This document shows, piece after piece, positions 22,591-34,138 of a stretch of 64,000 nucleotides of DNA. The position numbers were made by a program, and so were the translations under genes. The stretch covers positions 177,396,516 to 177,460,515 of the forward strand of contig OX465281.1 of NCBI GenBank assembly GCA_949987705.1. Direction: 5' to 3'. The stretch is from Thereva unica. Taxonomy: Eukaryota > Arthropoda > Insecta > Diptera > Therevidae. Numbering within the stretch: the first letter of the stretch is position 1; each line of letters begins with the position of its first letter. Under the pieces are notes generated by a model, which was not told the DNA's origin, ran no database searches, and was given only the letters and a program-made list of their open reading frames with translations.

Positions 22591-23385
22591 GAAAATCGAA
22601 CCCTAAACGTTGGGGGTCTCTGATCACGAAAATCGAGGTCCCGCGGTACTAAAATAGGGCGTCACCCCTAAAAATGCAAAAACACCCCTTTTTAGGGGGT
22701 TTTCGCGATTATTTCAGTAATAATGAAAACTAATGCGATGAAATGAACTTTTTTTAATATTTATTTGCGAAGGTGGTTGATTTGAAAAGGTTGTCGGATT
22801 TTGACAAGTGATGCTTTGTTCGAAGGCTATCGCTGTGCAGAACCCAAAAAATATCACTTCGTTTAGAACGGGCCTCATTCCAACGAGTTTATTAGATATT
22901 AGCAAAACTTGTCAATTTAAGTTCTTTCTGACAATTAGCCGAAGTTTTTCTATTTAAACTAAAAAGGCCCGACCGAATGTTATGAAATTTTTTTCTGAGC
23001 ATTTCTTCGTTAATATTCTTTTTTCGGTACCTCAGTGAAGTCGATATAGTTTTTAGTTCGCGCGGTATCGTGCAGGTATAAAAATCATAAACGTCGTTTA
23101 AACAAAAAAACGGTTGGACCGAATTTTATGAAAATCTTTTCAGGTCATATTTCGGTTAATACGCTTCGAACGATACCTCAAGGAAGTCGATATCTTTTTT
23201 GGTTCGCGCGATATCGTGCAGGAAAAATGACCACATCCGTACACACACACACATACTTCCTCCCAATTTTTTGCTTAAAATTCTCCTGGGACCTTAAAAG
23301 ATGAAAATATGTACATACGTCGAAAATTTAGATTTAGATTTTCGGACCGATTACAATAACTTCCTATACTGGGAAGTTAATAAAA
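22590..23385. repeat. Dispersed repeat related to the interior of arm A
   Basis: GATCACGAAAATCGAGGTCCC..GGCGTCACC..AACACCCCTTTTTAGGG parallels 1371-1460 in arm A (GATTACGAAAATCGGGGTCC.., AAAACTCCCTTTTTAAGGG), including the following AATATTTAT and GTGGTTGATTT. Part of the family therefore occurs at least three times in the window. It ends near ACTTCCTATACTGGGAAGTT. No protein is evident. Confidence 0.65.
22965..23230. repeat. Diverged tandem repeat, period about 143 bp
   Basis: Two units, each running GACCGAATKTTATGAAAWTYTTTTC..TTCGGTTAATA..GATACCTCARKGAAGTCGATAT, then TAGTTCGCGCGGTATCGTGCAGG or GGTTCGCGCGATATCGTGCAGG. Unit boundaries are approximate. A short (CA)n follows at about 23240. Confidence 0.6.
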
Positions 23386-23389
23386 TTTA

Positions 23390-24125
23390 CTTAATTTTTA
23401 AATAAAGTCGATTGAATTTGGTGCGATTTCTGTTAACTGAACTTTATTTAACACTGTCTCTTTCGGAAGAAAATGTAGGTACTGCCAAAAATGAAAACCA
23501 GCGTTTTATTAACTGGATTTTCAAAAATTATGCATTCGTTAGCTCTCAAATTAATTTGTTGCAATCATTTATAATATTTTTTATGTTTTTCAATACAAAA
23601 ATATTGATTGAATTAACATAAATAACCTACTTTGGTGCAATAATTCCGCTTGTTCATCAGTGTGAGAAACAGATGTCACTAATTTTTTCGGAATTTCGGA
23701 AATAAATATAAATTTGAGTGTTGAAGTTGTAGTAGAGCCAACTTTGACTCATGTTCTCAAATTTTGACTTGAGATGGAAATAGAGAATTAGGCAGTGGAA
23801 TGAGCTTGACGAAACATAAAATAAATCCACTTTCTATTGTTGCATAAAAGTTGCGTTAAGTTAAGACTTCAGCTAAGATTTGAGCTAAGGGTTGAATGGA
23901 GTTGAAATAAGTTGAGTTGAGCTAAGAAGTAGAAATTATCTAGAAACCACTAACAGTTCATTGCTCTGGCCCTGTACTAGTATCGTTTAAGCGGAAGTGT
24001 TGGCGATTTTAAAGCCCTGTCAGACAGTGAACGTAAAAATAAACAAGCATGTAGCATATGAATTTTTGTAGATAGCCTAGCCTATGTTAAAGCCCTGGAA
24101 TCAATAATGAACGCTCCAAGCTAGT
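23390..24125. other. No gene seen
   Basis: Low-complexity AT-rich sequence. The 23412-23621 frame is Phe/Leu-rich and unrecognised. Confidence 0.4.
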
Positions 24126-24129
24126 GGAA

Positions 24130-24530
24130 TGCACAATATGACTCTCGTCTGGGTTCCATCTCATAGAAACATAGATGGAAATGAGAGAGCTGACTACCCA
24201 GCGAAGCAGGGAATCTGTTTCCGAACCTTGAAGACCGAGATGGCAGTCCATCGCATTGCAGCCAAAAGTGGAGGGCACCTCTAAGACGACTGGGATTACT
24301 TACCACATTGCAAAAACAATGAGCCTCCTAAACAGTCCCCGGTGAGATATTGCCAGAAACGCGGCAATCATCACGGTACATTGACCCGTAGAATATCACG
24401 CTTCCAATCTGGGCATCCCGTACAACGTCTCCTGTGGTAGCTGCGGTGAGACGCAGGAGAGGAAACACTTATTCACTTTCTGTGAAATTGCCGACTTTAG
24501 CTAAATCCAGGCAGCTCACACTAGGCAAAG
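24130..24530 (+). pseudogene. LINE RNase H remnant
   Basis: The plus strand reads TLVWVPSHRNIDGNERADYP, the classic RNase H motif (V..VPGH..I.GNE.AD) of Jockey/R1/I-group non-LTR elements. A degraded Cys/His block (CGETQERKHLFTFCE) follows. It has several stops. It belongs to the same broad class as the scrap at 10985-11260. Confidence 0.7.
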
Positions 24531-24534
24531 TCTA

Positions 24535-25030
24535 GTAATAACAAGTCTTTCATCTTCATACAAAAATCCCCCCCACACCCCGTTGGTTGTGTGCGTGCAT
24601 ATTATGAACATCACTGCTAAGCAAAACTCACGCATACTTCATGAACTCGACGAGCCAAAGCCAGATTCTCTCGTTATGATAAAGAATGAAGAACAGAATA
24701 GGAAAGAAAATTGAATCAGCTGGTTTCTTTGATAAATCAAAACAAACGAGCAAATATGCACCAATACATTAAGTTTATCCCCATATACACTCATAAAAGT
24801 TTCCGCTGTAATTTTGTGCAAACGCGTATAAAAATGTTGCATTCTCTCTCTGATAGCCTGACATTGTCATTTGAAGAACTTGTGCATATAGCTGTTCGCC
24901 TTTCACTCATTAACCATATGAAGATGACAGAAAAGACCTGGAAGACTTAAAAGAGATCTCCAAACAGGAGATCTAATCACTGATATGGTAGGCTGTAGTC
25001 CAGACAAAATAGACGAAAAAACGCCATAAT
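24535..25030. other. No gene seen
   Basis: Nothing recognised between the LINE remnant and the left end of the large inverted-repeat element. Confidence 0.4.
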
Positions 25031-25032
25031 TG

Positions 25033-26285
25033 GAAGATAATTCCGAAGTTGCTGAAAATTGGAACAGCCGTTAAAAACATTATTATACGTAAGCTGTAGA
25101 GACTGCCACGCGATTGGGCGGCTGCAAACTTTTTTATTCAAGGTCAAAGGGTCAAAATATCAGTTTTTTGCAAATATCTGCTAAACCGTACGTCTTATCA
25201 GAAAATTGTGTTTACAAAGTTTGTAGATTAGGCGATTATCTACAAAAAAATATATTAAACATTTTCTCGCAGGAATTGCCATTTCTGAGATATTGTCGTT
25301 TTAATAAGTTAAAATACTCATATTCTATCATTCCCGACTTGTAAAGGTCATCAGAAGTTTAATAAATCCTTTGTTGGAGTACGCGGCTAATATTTTCAGG
25401 GGTGATTCCTGGATATATTTGGAGAAAAAAATTGTTCTACAGAGGGCGGCTATCTCCACTATCCACTAAGATACAGGGTGATTACGGAAATTTTTTTTTT
25501 TAAATTTACTGAAATTTGAATAACTCCTAAAGTAATTATGATAGAGTAGCCTAATTAGGCTCATCTTTTAGGTAAATGTGTATTCTTTTATTTGGTATAA
25601 AGCACAGCAACCTGAGTGACTCCGTTCAAAAAATATATAGGCGCAAACAATGCAGAATCTAAACCTGGCAGATTTCTTCGTTTTTCTCAGAAAATTCGTT
25701 ACTAACAGTACATTTTTTTTTTGCTTTTCTGATGCACCAAACTATTACCTACAATATTTCCATACACAATAAGTGTTTATTTTGGGTAGTTTTGTAGGTA
25801 GTAGTAGTAGTAGTAGTTTTATCGTGAACAATTAAAAAGTTACTCGTCTTTCAACTGCGGCATAGTTCTAATACAGTTGAAAATTGCAGCAGACCATAAA
25901 AACAAAGGTCCCAAAAAACCCGTAAAAAAAATTATTCAATGGCAATGGTAAAATGCAGTTTTTTGCAATTACCTGTACTACTAAGAATTATCATTCATGA
26001 CTTATCGACATTTTAAACATGTAATAAAAAGTCGAATTCTACACTCTTTGTTTTACATCCCCCATCTCCGGGGAGGAGTATTTTTCTTTACCTGCTTCCT
26101 CCTGCAGGGATACCCCACAGCATGGGCGGTTTCTAGGTTTATTATGCTACTACTAAATTTACCAGGAACTTAATAATTAGAAGGATTGCATACAATAAGC
26201 GTGTTTTTTTAGTTTTTTACAATTTTTCACAAAGGGTTAGGCACTTGCCAAATACGCTGTATAAGCCAAAAATTGGATATTTATA
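25033..26285 (+). repeat. Left terminal inverted repeat, about 1.25 kb
   Basis: Matches the reverse complement of 31028-32261. Visible differences include the length of the T-run near 25494 and ACTGAAATTTGAATAACTCC versus a short TTATTATTATT in the other arm. It contains a (AGT)n stretch at about 25798-25815. Confidence 0.88.
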
Positions 26286-26609
26286 TTTTGTGTGACTTGC
26301 ACGACATATCGACATTTTCAAAATGAAATAAAAAGTCAAATTCTACACTCTTTTCCACACCACCTACCTACGAGGTAGAGTACTTGGCGCATTTTTTTAC
26401 GTGGTTTCCCCTACGATATTTGGATGGAATAACTTTGATTATAACATTTTCTATTGATGTTTGATAAATTGAGCTATGATTAAATATATTCAAATTATTT
26501 CTCAAAAGCCATATGTTCTTCTTCGGTTTCTTCTTTCTTCCCTTTTACCTTTCTCTCTTGCTGCTTGATTGCTATTGATTACTCCAAGAAAATAGAATGA
26601 GACATCACT

Positions 26610-26811
26610 TCATTCTTCATCATCATCTGAATGGGAGTCCACATTGGAACAAGACTGGCCTTGGCAATTAGTACATACTGGTGAACAAAATAACCCGACT
26701 TTTTTACAGCCACAATTATAATTGCAGCCTTTCTTACAATTACAAAAAATAGTTTTGAGAAGTTTTTCTGGAGCAGGCGGAAGTAAAGTCGGAATTGGCT
26801 CCAAGCTGTTA
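26610..26811 (-). CDS. Academ-like transposase, Cys-rich C-terminal tail
   Basis: Out of frame by one base with the preceding nuclease part. It reads SLEPIPTLLPPAPEKLLKTI, then a nine-cysteine stretch (FCNCKKGCNYNCGCKKVG, then FCSPVCTNCQGQSC), ending in acidic residues. This resembles a CXC/tesmin-type zinc-binding segment. The segment closes the same class of long proteins in other arthropods as far as I know, so I treat it as the true C-terminus rather than a separate gene. Confidence 0.65.
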
Positions 26812-28587
26812 TCATCCCCAGTCTTCAGGGAACAGCTCGTTACCTAGCCACACTTGCACTTGATAGTAGACACGAAACAAATGTTGATAAGCAGCAGCAG
26901 ATGTTGGAGGAATACAGGATAACTGCACACTTTTATTGTTCCGCGTATTTTTCGCAAAAGTTAAATATCTATACTTGTCGATAGAATCAATTTTTTTTGG
27001 AGCTCCATATATAGCAAGAAGAAACCGAATTCCGTTACTGATGATGATGTCTGAAGAACAGTCAATCTTCGTGAATACTTCAGCGCAATCAATTAAATCA
27101 TCACGTTTTTCAAATAATTTAAATATTTTTGCTTTTCCTCTTTTGAAGAATGCTGACGTAGTATCACAACCCGTTATTGCATGCAAAAACAAGATATGAG
27201 CTTGACATTTCGGATATGAAGTCAAACTTTGTGATGAATACATTTTTGTTCCTACTTGACCTTTTCCAGGTTTTAAAAAATATATAATCTTATCAGTAGG
27301 GGTTCGTGCAGTCAGTATTATTAACAAGTCCACATCTTCACCTACAACTATAGTTGTATTTAACTGTTCTAAAGCTGTTTCAATTATGAGGACGTCAGCG
27401 TCATTATCAGCTTGTTTCGCACAAATACCAGCAGCTGTTAACTTTCCACCCAGCATTGAAATGAAACGCGACTTGTTATGAGTATTAGCCAGAAATTGTT
27501 GTTGGTTTGTTGGAACAGTCATACATTGGTCAAAAAGGACATCAGGAGCTGTCGATGTTTTAGTTGCCCGACGACGTTGCTCAGCGGCTTTGGTACTCTT
27601 CCTGAAATCAGTATAACCATCAAATACTACAATAACATTGCGACCGAAATGTCTATGTAGATAATCAACGTATTTCTCCAAAATAACATCGAATGTTTCT
27701 TCTCGATCCCACACAACACGGTGTAAAAAATATCCTCCATCGATGACATACGTGGCATTTGTATTATCAATTTCAACACATTGAAAGAAATCATAAATGG
27801 CTGATTTTTGTGTTTTGCGCATTCCAATTGCATCGAAGAGGGATAATGGATAAGGAGCTAATTCATATTCGAAGAATTTTTCAAGTTCATCTTCTAAGGT
27901 TTTCGTAATACTCATGCGTTGAAATAATAATAGAGGATCTATAGGTACCTTTTCATCATGAAGCGTTATAGAGCTACTGATAGCTAAAAGAGGGAGTACT
28001 CTATCAGCACGCTTCAATTTAATATTATTAAAAGTCTGGCCGATCATTCCAGTCATAGAAGCGATTCCTACTTCACGTGCATTATGACAATTTATGCTTT
28101 CATCACCGACGACTCCACTTGCAATGGACATTATCTTTTTAACTTCAGGGAAAGGATGATGTAATGAAAACCACTCAAGAAGTTTTTGAATGTCTGCAAT
28201 ATCTCTTTTTACCCGTGCATCACTTGCATCTACGTGCTGATCTGTTGTGTCCATTTTAACATTAGCAACATCCTCCAGCCCTTCACACACAGTATTCATT
28301 GCATGCAAGCCACAAACCCATTTACTCATGACACTGTCTTGCGTACTTCTTCCACGAGCAACACCTCCATCCGTTTTCATTGATTTCATCAGCGATTGCT
28401 CAATGATCATATCTGTCCAAGTTCCGCAACTTAATTTAGTAGACCGTTTAACAGTGAAGAATCCTTGTTTAAATCTACTAAAAACTCCAGGTTCAATCAA
28501 ATTTTCTAAATCCTGCATGTCCTGAAGATATAAATGGGCAGATTTAGCGTAAGGAAAATGTCCTGATGAGTGGAAATAAGGAAGCAC
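26812..28587 (-). CDS. Academ-like transposase continued, FEN1/XPG-like nuclease part
   Basis: A 591-codon frame beginning MLPYFHSSGHFPYAKSAHLY, continuing the N-terminal part across the frame break. Residues about 275-485 look like a PIN/FEN1-type nuclease. Acidic motifs come in order: ATYVIDGGYFL, IVVFDGYTD, AKQADNDADVLIIETALEQL, TTIVVGEDVDLLIILT, then a helix-hairpin-like ITGCDTTSAFFKRGKAK. The spacing of the VDG, D.DAD and GEDVD blocks is like flap endonucleases. The frame ends in VWLGNELFPEDWG at a TGA. A one-base shift there would lead into the Cys-rich tail below, so this is a second frame break. Confidence 0.72.
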   Translation of the reverse strand: MLPYFHSSGHFPYAKSAHLYLQDMQDLENLIEPGVFSRFKQGFFTVKRSTKLSCGTWTDMIIEQSLMKSMKTDGGVARGRSTQDSVMSKWVCGLHAMNTVCEGLEDVANVKMDTTDQHVDASDARVKRDIADIQKLLEWFSLHHPFPEVKKIMSIASGVVGDESINCHNAREVGIASMTGMIGQTFNNIKLKRADRVLPLLAISSSITLHDEKVPIDPLLLFQRMSITKTLEDELEKFFEYELAPYPLSLFDAIGMRKTQKSAIYDFFQCVEIDNTNATYVIDGGYFLHRVVWDREETFDVILEKYVDYLHRHFGRNVIVVFDGYTDFRKSTKAAEQRRRATKTSTAPDVLFDQCMTVPTNQQQFLANTHNKSRFISMLGGKLTAAGICAKQADNDADVLIIETALEQLNTTIVVGEDVDLLIILTARTPTDKIIYFLKPGKGQVGTKMYSSQSLTSYPKCQAHILFLHAITGCDTTSAFFKRGKAKIFKLFEKRDDLIDCAEVFTKIDCSSDIIISNGIRFLLAIYGAPKKIDSIDKYRYLTFAKNTRNNKSVQLSCIPPTSAAAYQHLFRVYYQVQVWLGNELFPEDWG

Positions 28588-30932
28588 AATTCAACGACAC
28601 AATTCAACAACACTTTAACACAATTCAAATGAGCTTGCCAATCTCCCATACGTTCAGCTCTTATAAACTCCTTTGCAATCGATACCATATGAAAATATTG
28701 TATCCATAGTTTTGCTGTAGGACCTCGTCGTTCAAATTGCTTTAATTTTTGATTGAACTCGTAAAGTAATGCTTCAGCCTTTTCGTTGCATTTTTCAATA
28801 TCACTATACGAAATAGTGCTATTTATTACTTCATCAATAGTTTTTTGAAGATTTTCATCTATATCACTATCAATAGAGAGTTCTTTCGATACTATTGTTG
28901 CTAACGTGAGATGAAGTAATGTATGAGCTCTGACAGCTCTGGCGTAAGCATGTCCATTGAGCATTTTATCTAATGAATTAGGTGCATAAATAGAAGACAG
29001 GACCTCTTTGATACCACTCCCTTGCATAATATAACCAATTGCTCCCAAAAACGACATGAGTAAATGAAAACCTCCAAGTCTTATTACAACTTTTGATAAG
29101 TCAGATCCTTGAGGTGCTGCAGATACGATTTCACGAGCCTTTGCGTACAACGGTTGATCAAAAGTAATGTTGCATGCATCATGGCCATAACTTTTTGCAT
29201 TTTCCAAAGCACATAGTACAGTAGTATATATAGTATTGTAGTTACTCGCTGGTTGATGAATAAATGGCAAGAATAAAATTCGAGATATTGAAAAATTCAT
29301 ATCATTACTTGATAAACGTTCAATATAACCGTTCCACCCTGGTAGGGACAAATTTTTCCATTTCCCATACAGCCATACCATATCCGTTTTTCGGAGTAAA
29401 GAAACAGTTGTTTCACCATAAGAAAAATTATGTGCAATTATTTTGCTATATCCTACTACACCATTATTTTGATACACTCGTATTGGCACACGAGCTTTTG
29501 CCGCGAGATCTTTTGCTGAAACAACTTCTTTCATTCGTGAAATAGGCTCTTCTGCTAAAACTGAACTTTTAAGAGTAACGATTTGAATGATACCCATGAT
29601 GCGGAGAGTGTTATGACCGTCTAAAGTGTATACATTTATATCAGCATTATCTGCTACATATTGCAAAAATGTTCCGCTTTCTGGTGGTAAGATATCAGGC
29701 TGACGATGGAGAACTGCTGCAGCCTCATACATCATCGTATCATTATATGATGCACACAAACCAAAAGCCGAACAAATCTGTATGAGGCGTTTTGATGCGA
29801 ATCGGCGATGGAAAAAAATGGAGAGACCCAATTGCAACCTCGAACAAAAAGATCTAGGACGAACAGCAGCCATAATACAGTGGCTGACAGTCGAACATAC
29901 TAATTTTAAATGTTCCAGTTTGTGGTCTTTATTTTTTAAAATTACTTGCTCCAAAAAATAAGTAAGTGACTCTGGAATGTCGCTGTTGATATTGTCAAAC
30001 ATTTGACTAGGAGGCGGGTAATTTGTAGTGTCGCACACTACAGATTGGATATCTTCTCGAAGGATCGCTGCTGCAGTGTCCAGTATCCTAAATCGTTCTT
30101 CTTTTACATTATGTTTTTTGTTATCGTACGAAGCTTGCTTCAGTACATCGTACTGACTATCGAGAAAACACAAAATTGTCAAGTCTCCATACTTCTCAGT
30201 AATAACAATACTATTACCATACTTTGACTTCAATCTTCTTTTAATTGTTTGACTACTTGGAACTTCACTTGTGCAAATATCTTTTAGTTCTTGCAATGTA
30301 AACTGACAATCGTCATTATTTTCAATATATGCAAATATTTCTTCCATCGCCAAAGTAACAGCACTATCTTTAGGACGACCAGCTTTATGTTCTACTGGAC
30401 CAGCCCTTAAAAAAGAAGCATAACATTTATAATGGTATTTTGCCCCAGCAGCGACTAAATCATACTCATACTGTACCCGAGAAATAACAGCTTTTGATAA
30501 GTCATCCGAACGATCTCGAGCAACCCCCAGAATACGATGTTTAAACGAAGGTCTCAGAACTTGGAATATTACACGCCGCTGATTCTTCCGTTTTTTGTTT
30601 TCAACCTTTTGATTTGCTTCATCACCACAAAATAAACAAAGTGTCCTATAATCAAAAATTGACTCACCTGGTCGGAATCTAGTACAAGGTTGACTAATCC
30701 CTGATGTACTCGGTTCGATCCCTCGCTGTCTTATAGCCTCAGCAATATTACTCCTTCGATTATAAGTTCTGCGACACTGCTCATGGATTGTCACAGATTG
30801 CTTGTCTTTCAAGAATTCAACAAACCCATCACCTCTTTTAACACTTGAATCAATTAAACTTTTTATTCCACGCTTAACAACCACGATTTCACTTTCAGCA
30901 GGTTTACTACAAATGAAGCAAATTTGTGACAT
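28585..30932 (-). CDS. Academ-like transposase, N-terminal ~780 codons
   Basis: Starts MSQICFICSKPAESEIVVVK, with a first zinc motif (CFIC...EQCRRTYNRR). A second follows: LCLFCGDEANQ..., ILGVARDRSDDLSKAVISRV, YHYKCYASFL. Next comes a long region without obvious motif and then a segment rich in Ile, Ser and aromatic residues. The frame is open from 30932 to about 28590. A short near-repeat (three copies of AATTGTG or similar, 28588-28625) then breaks it. What follows in this frame (to 28506) is antisense-like nonsense for the true protein, which continues in the frame ending at 26812. I do not recognise a classical DDE signature with confidence. Host genes of this type are unknown to me; near-identical unnamed proteins are common in arthropod genomes. 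Confidence 0.7.
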
Positions 30933-31027
30933 ATTGAATTTTTTTTAAAACCTCACATAAAATTCTATTAATAAGAACGTCTGTTCACTTTAAAAAGTTA
31001 CTCAATACTAACCAACTAACTAACAAA

Positions 31028-32261
31028 ATGTAAATATCCAATTTTTGGCTTATACAGCGTATTTGGCAAGTGCCTAACCCTTTGTGAAAATTGTAAAAAA
31101 CTAAAAAACACGCTTATTGTATGCAATCCTTCTAATTATTAAGTTCCTGGTAAATTTAGTAGTAGCATAATAAACCTAGAAACCGCCCATGCTGTGGGGT
31201 ATCCCTGCAGGAGGAAGCAGGTAAAGAAAAATACTCCTCCCCGGAGATGGGGGATGTAAAACAAAGAGTGTAGAATTCGACTTTTTATTACATGTTTAAA
31301 ATGTCGATAAGTCATGAATGATAATTCTTAGTAGTACAGGTAATTGCAAAAAACTGCATTTTACCATTGCCATTGAATGATTTTTTTACGGGTTTTTTGG
31401 GACCTTTGTTTTTATGGTCTGCTGCAATTTTCAACTGTATTAGAACTATGCCGCAGTTGAAAGACGAGTAACTTTTTAATTGTTCACGATAAAACTACTA
31501 CTACTACTACTACCTACAAAACTACCCAAAATAAACACTTATTGTGTATGGAAATATTGTAGGTAATAGTTTGGTGCATCAGAAAAGCAAAAAAAAATGT
31601 ACTGTTAGTAACGAATTTTCTGAGAAAACGAAGAAATCTGCCAGGTTTAGATTCTAAGCATTGTTTGAGCCTATATATTTTTTGAACGGAGCCACTCAGG
31701 TTGCTGTGCTTTATACCAAATAAAAGAATACACATTTACCTAAAAGATGAGCCTAATTAGGCTACTCTATCATAATTACTTTAGGAGTTATTCAAATTAT
31801 TATTATTCAATCACCCTGTATCTTAGTGGATAGTGGAGATAGCCGCCCTCTGTAGAACAATTTTTTTCTCCAAATATATCCAGGAATCACCCCTGAAAAT
31901 ATTAGCCGCGTACTCCAACAAAGGATTTATTAAACTTCTGATGACCTTTACAAGTCGGGAATGATAGAATATGAGTATTTTAACTTATTAAAACGACAAT
32001 ATCTCAGAAATGGCAATTCCTACGAGAAATTGTTTCATATATATTTTTTTGTAGATAATCGCCTAATCTACAAACTTTGTAAACACAATTTTCTGATAAG
32101 ACGTACGGTTTAGCAGATATTTGCAAAAAACTGATATTTTGACCCTTTGACCTTGAATAAAAAAGTTTGCAGCCGCCCAATCGCGTGGCAGTCTCTACAG
32201 CTTACGTATAATAATGTTTTTAACGGCTGTTCCAATTTTCAGCAACTTCGGAATTATCTTC
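31028..32261 (-). repeat. Right terminal inverted repeat, about 1.23 kb
   Basis: The inverted partner of the left arm, from AAATATCCAATTTTTGGC to GGAATTATCTTC. The coding unit starts only about 95 bp inside it (start codon at 30932), so the arm probably holds the promoter. Confidence 0.88.
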
Positions 32262-32300
32262 AGTCAAATCTCAAATTTGACTGGACTACTGCGGCTGTTA

Positions 32301-32528
32301 GAGGTTCCGCCAAAAGAGTTGATGCCGGAGCGCGCAGCTGGGGAAATTAAAGCTGCACACAAATAAAAATTGCGCACATATTTATATTGATAAGAAATGC
32401 GCTTATGTATTTTCAAATTTCCCCTCCGAAATTTGTTGCGACTAGGCTAATGGCCGGGAAAGGCATGCGGGGATTCTACAGCGCATGGAAAACGCGACTT
32501 TCTCGGCATCAACTCTTTTGGCGGAACC
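32301..32528. mobile_element. MITE with TA flanks, 228 bp
   Basis: Left TA-GAGGTTCCGCCAAAAGAG, right CTCTTTTGGCGGAACCTC-TA, with the inverted repeat extending through TTGATGCCG (about 27 bp). TA on both sides is the target of Tc1/mariner-type elements. It has no coding capacity. It lies only 40 bp outside the Academ-like element. Confidence 0.85.
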
Positions 32529-32529
32529 T

Positions 32530-33787
32530 CTACCTACCTATCTAACCATTCCAAACCAACTCGAAAAACTTTCACAACCTATGATTCTCTAGCAGTTTAT
32601 ATTCTTATACGTTATTTTCATTTTTTGCCGCTCATATTGAAAAAAAAAAGGTTTTTTTACCCCATTTTTTTTAAAGTTTAAACCATTCACTAAAGTACAC
32701 TAAAGCGATGAGGATAACCACTAGGTACTTCACACTCCCTTTAATCTGCAATTTTCGGATAAAAGGTGTGTTATTTACCCAAGAAAATCTGGCAAACTAA
32801 ATGAACTTTATCAACCTTTACCAAGGGTTCAGTACAAACCTAAATGGATCACTCCAGCGGTCCTTTTTGCCCCAAAATAACTCCACATATAGATAAGCCT
32901 GTTATGTACATGTTTTCAACGGAAGGCCATCATCTTCAAGGACATCGAGTGTACATCCTTAGGACCCATCTTTGGATAGTTATTTTATTACATTTGAATG
33001 CCTGTGAGCATTTTTAGATCACCATAAATTTCATCAGCAAGCTCTGAGAGCTCCTGACCCCTCTGCTCCTTTAAATGGAAAACATTCAAAGGAACCAAAA
33101 GGACACTAATTACGATTTATGTTTGCTTAGGACGAAGATGAGGTAGTGTCAGTTTTTCACGTGGGTTAAAGTTAATGTTACACACACCTGGTGCCCGTGC
33201 GGATGCTACACCAATGACAAAAATAATTACAGCAAAATGAGTGATAAAACTACGTGAAAAAGGACTTTAGTTGATAGTGATTAGCTTTGTTTACACAAAA
33301 AGAGTGTTTCCCCGGCCACTATGAGCAGCAGCAATAGAAGAATGGATCAAGGATAAAGGTGTGTGTAGTATATGGTTGTTGTTAATCTTATACTCGATGA
33401 CTCCTCGTGCTGAAAAGACCTCCAGTTGTAATGACTTTTTTGGTAGAAATTCTTGGGACAGAGAGAAGAAACCCAATTTGTCTTATACTGTAATGATTTA
33501 AGGTTAATTTTGTTTACATAATTTGTTATCAGGCTTTTTCGGAGCACTTTAAGTGGATGAAATTCTTTTTGACATAATTAGATTTGAGGAAATTTTCGGT
33601 AATGTATTTCTTTTAAGCCCTTTAAAGAGGGACCTTTCATGCCAAAGTTAATTGGCCTTGAATTTAAAAATAAGTTACTGAAATATGATACGGATACCTG
33701 ATTTTTTTACGACAGTCGTTGGAAATTAGTCAAGGTCAATTACTTATTGTATGTGCGTAGGACATAACACATATAAAATTCTGTGAT
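32530..33787. other. No gene seen
   Basis: Short frames only. The sequence near 33160-33480 has ordinary composition but no motif I can name. Confidence 0.4.
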
Positions 33788-34138
33788 ATTGGGGCCTATT
33801 CTGCAATTTTGCATAAAATATTATTTTATGTTATGTTATGACGATAAAATTTTTTCTTCATAAAATGAAAATAAAATATTTTCGAAATTCCTATTCTGTC
33901 ATAGTTCCATAAAATTATTTTATGGAATCTTTTATGAACACATAACATAAAAGATTTAGTATAAACCGCTCTGAGTTCTATTACGCTTTGAACAGTTCGG
34001 TTGAAAATGAACAGCTGATCCGTTGTAAATGAAGATAAACACAATCAAACCGTAAATTGATGCCAGTGTTGTTCAGAAAGAAGAAATTAGATTTCAGATT
34101 GTAAGTGGAGAGTGTTTTTTTATGTGATAGTGCTCAGG

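Larger units (their letters stand above)
25033..32261 (-). mobile_element. Large TIR transposon, Academ-like, 7.2 kb
   Basis: The outer ends start GAAGATAATTCCGAAGTTGC on both sides. The inverted repeats run about 1.25 kb inward, to CCAATTTTTGGCTTATACAG near 26270 and 31040. Between them lies one large minus-strand coding unit with two frame breaks. A long transposase with N-terminal zinc motifs and an XPG/FEN1-like nuclease fits the Academ superfamily as I remember it; the superfamily call is an inference. No target duplication is visible at the ends I chose. The terminal repeats still match closely, with a few small differences, so the insertion is fairly recent. Confidence 0.75.

Noticed and set aside
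26936..30227. Plus-strand frames across the Academ-like gene
   Set aside because: Short, low-complexity shadows of the minus-strand coding unit.
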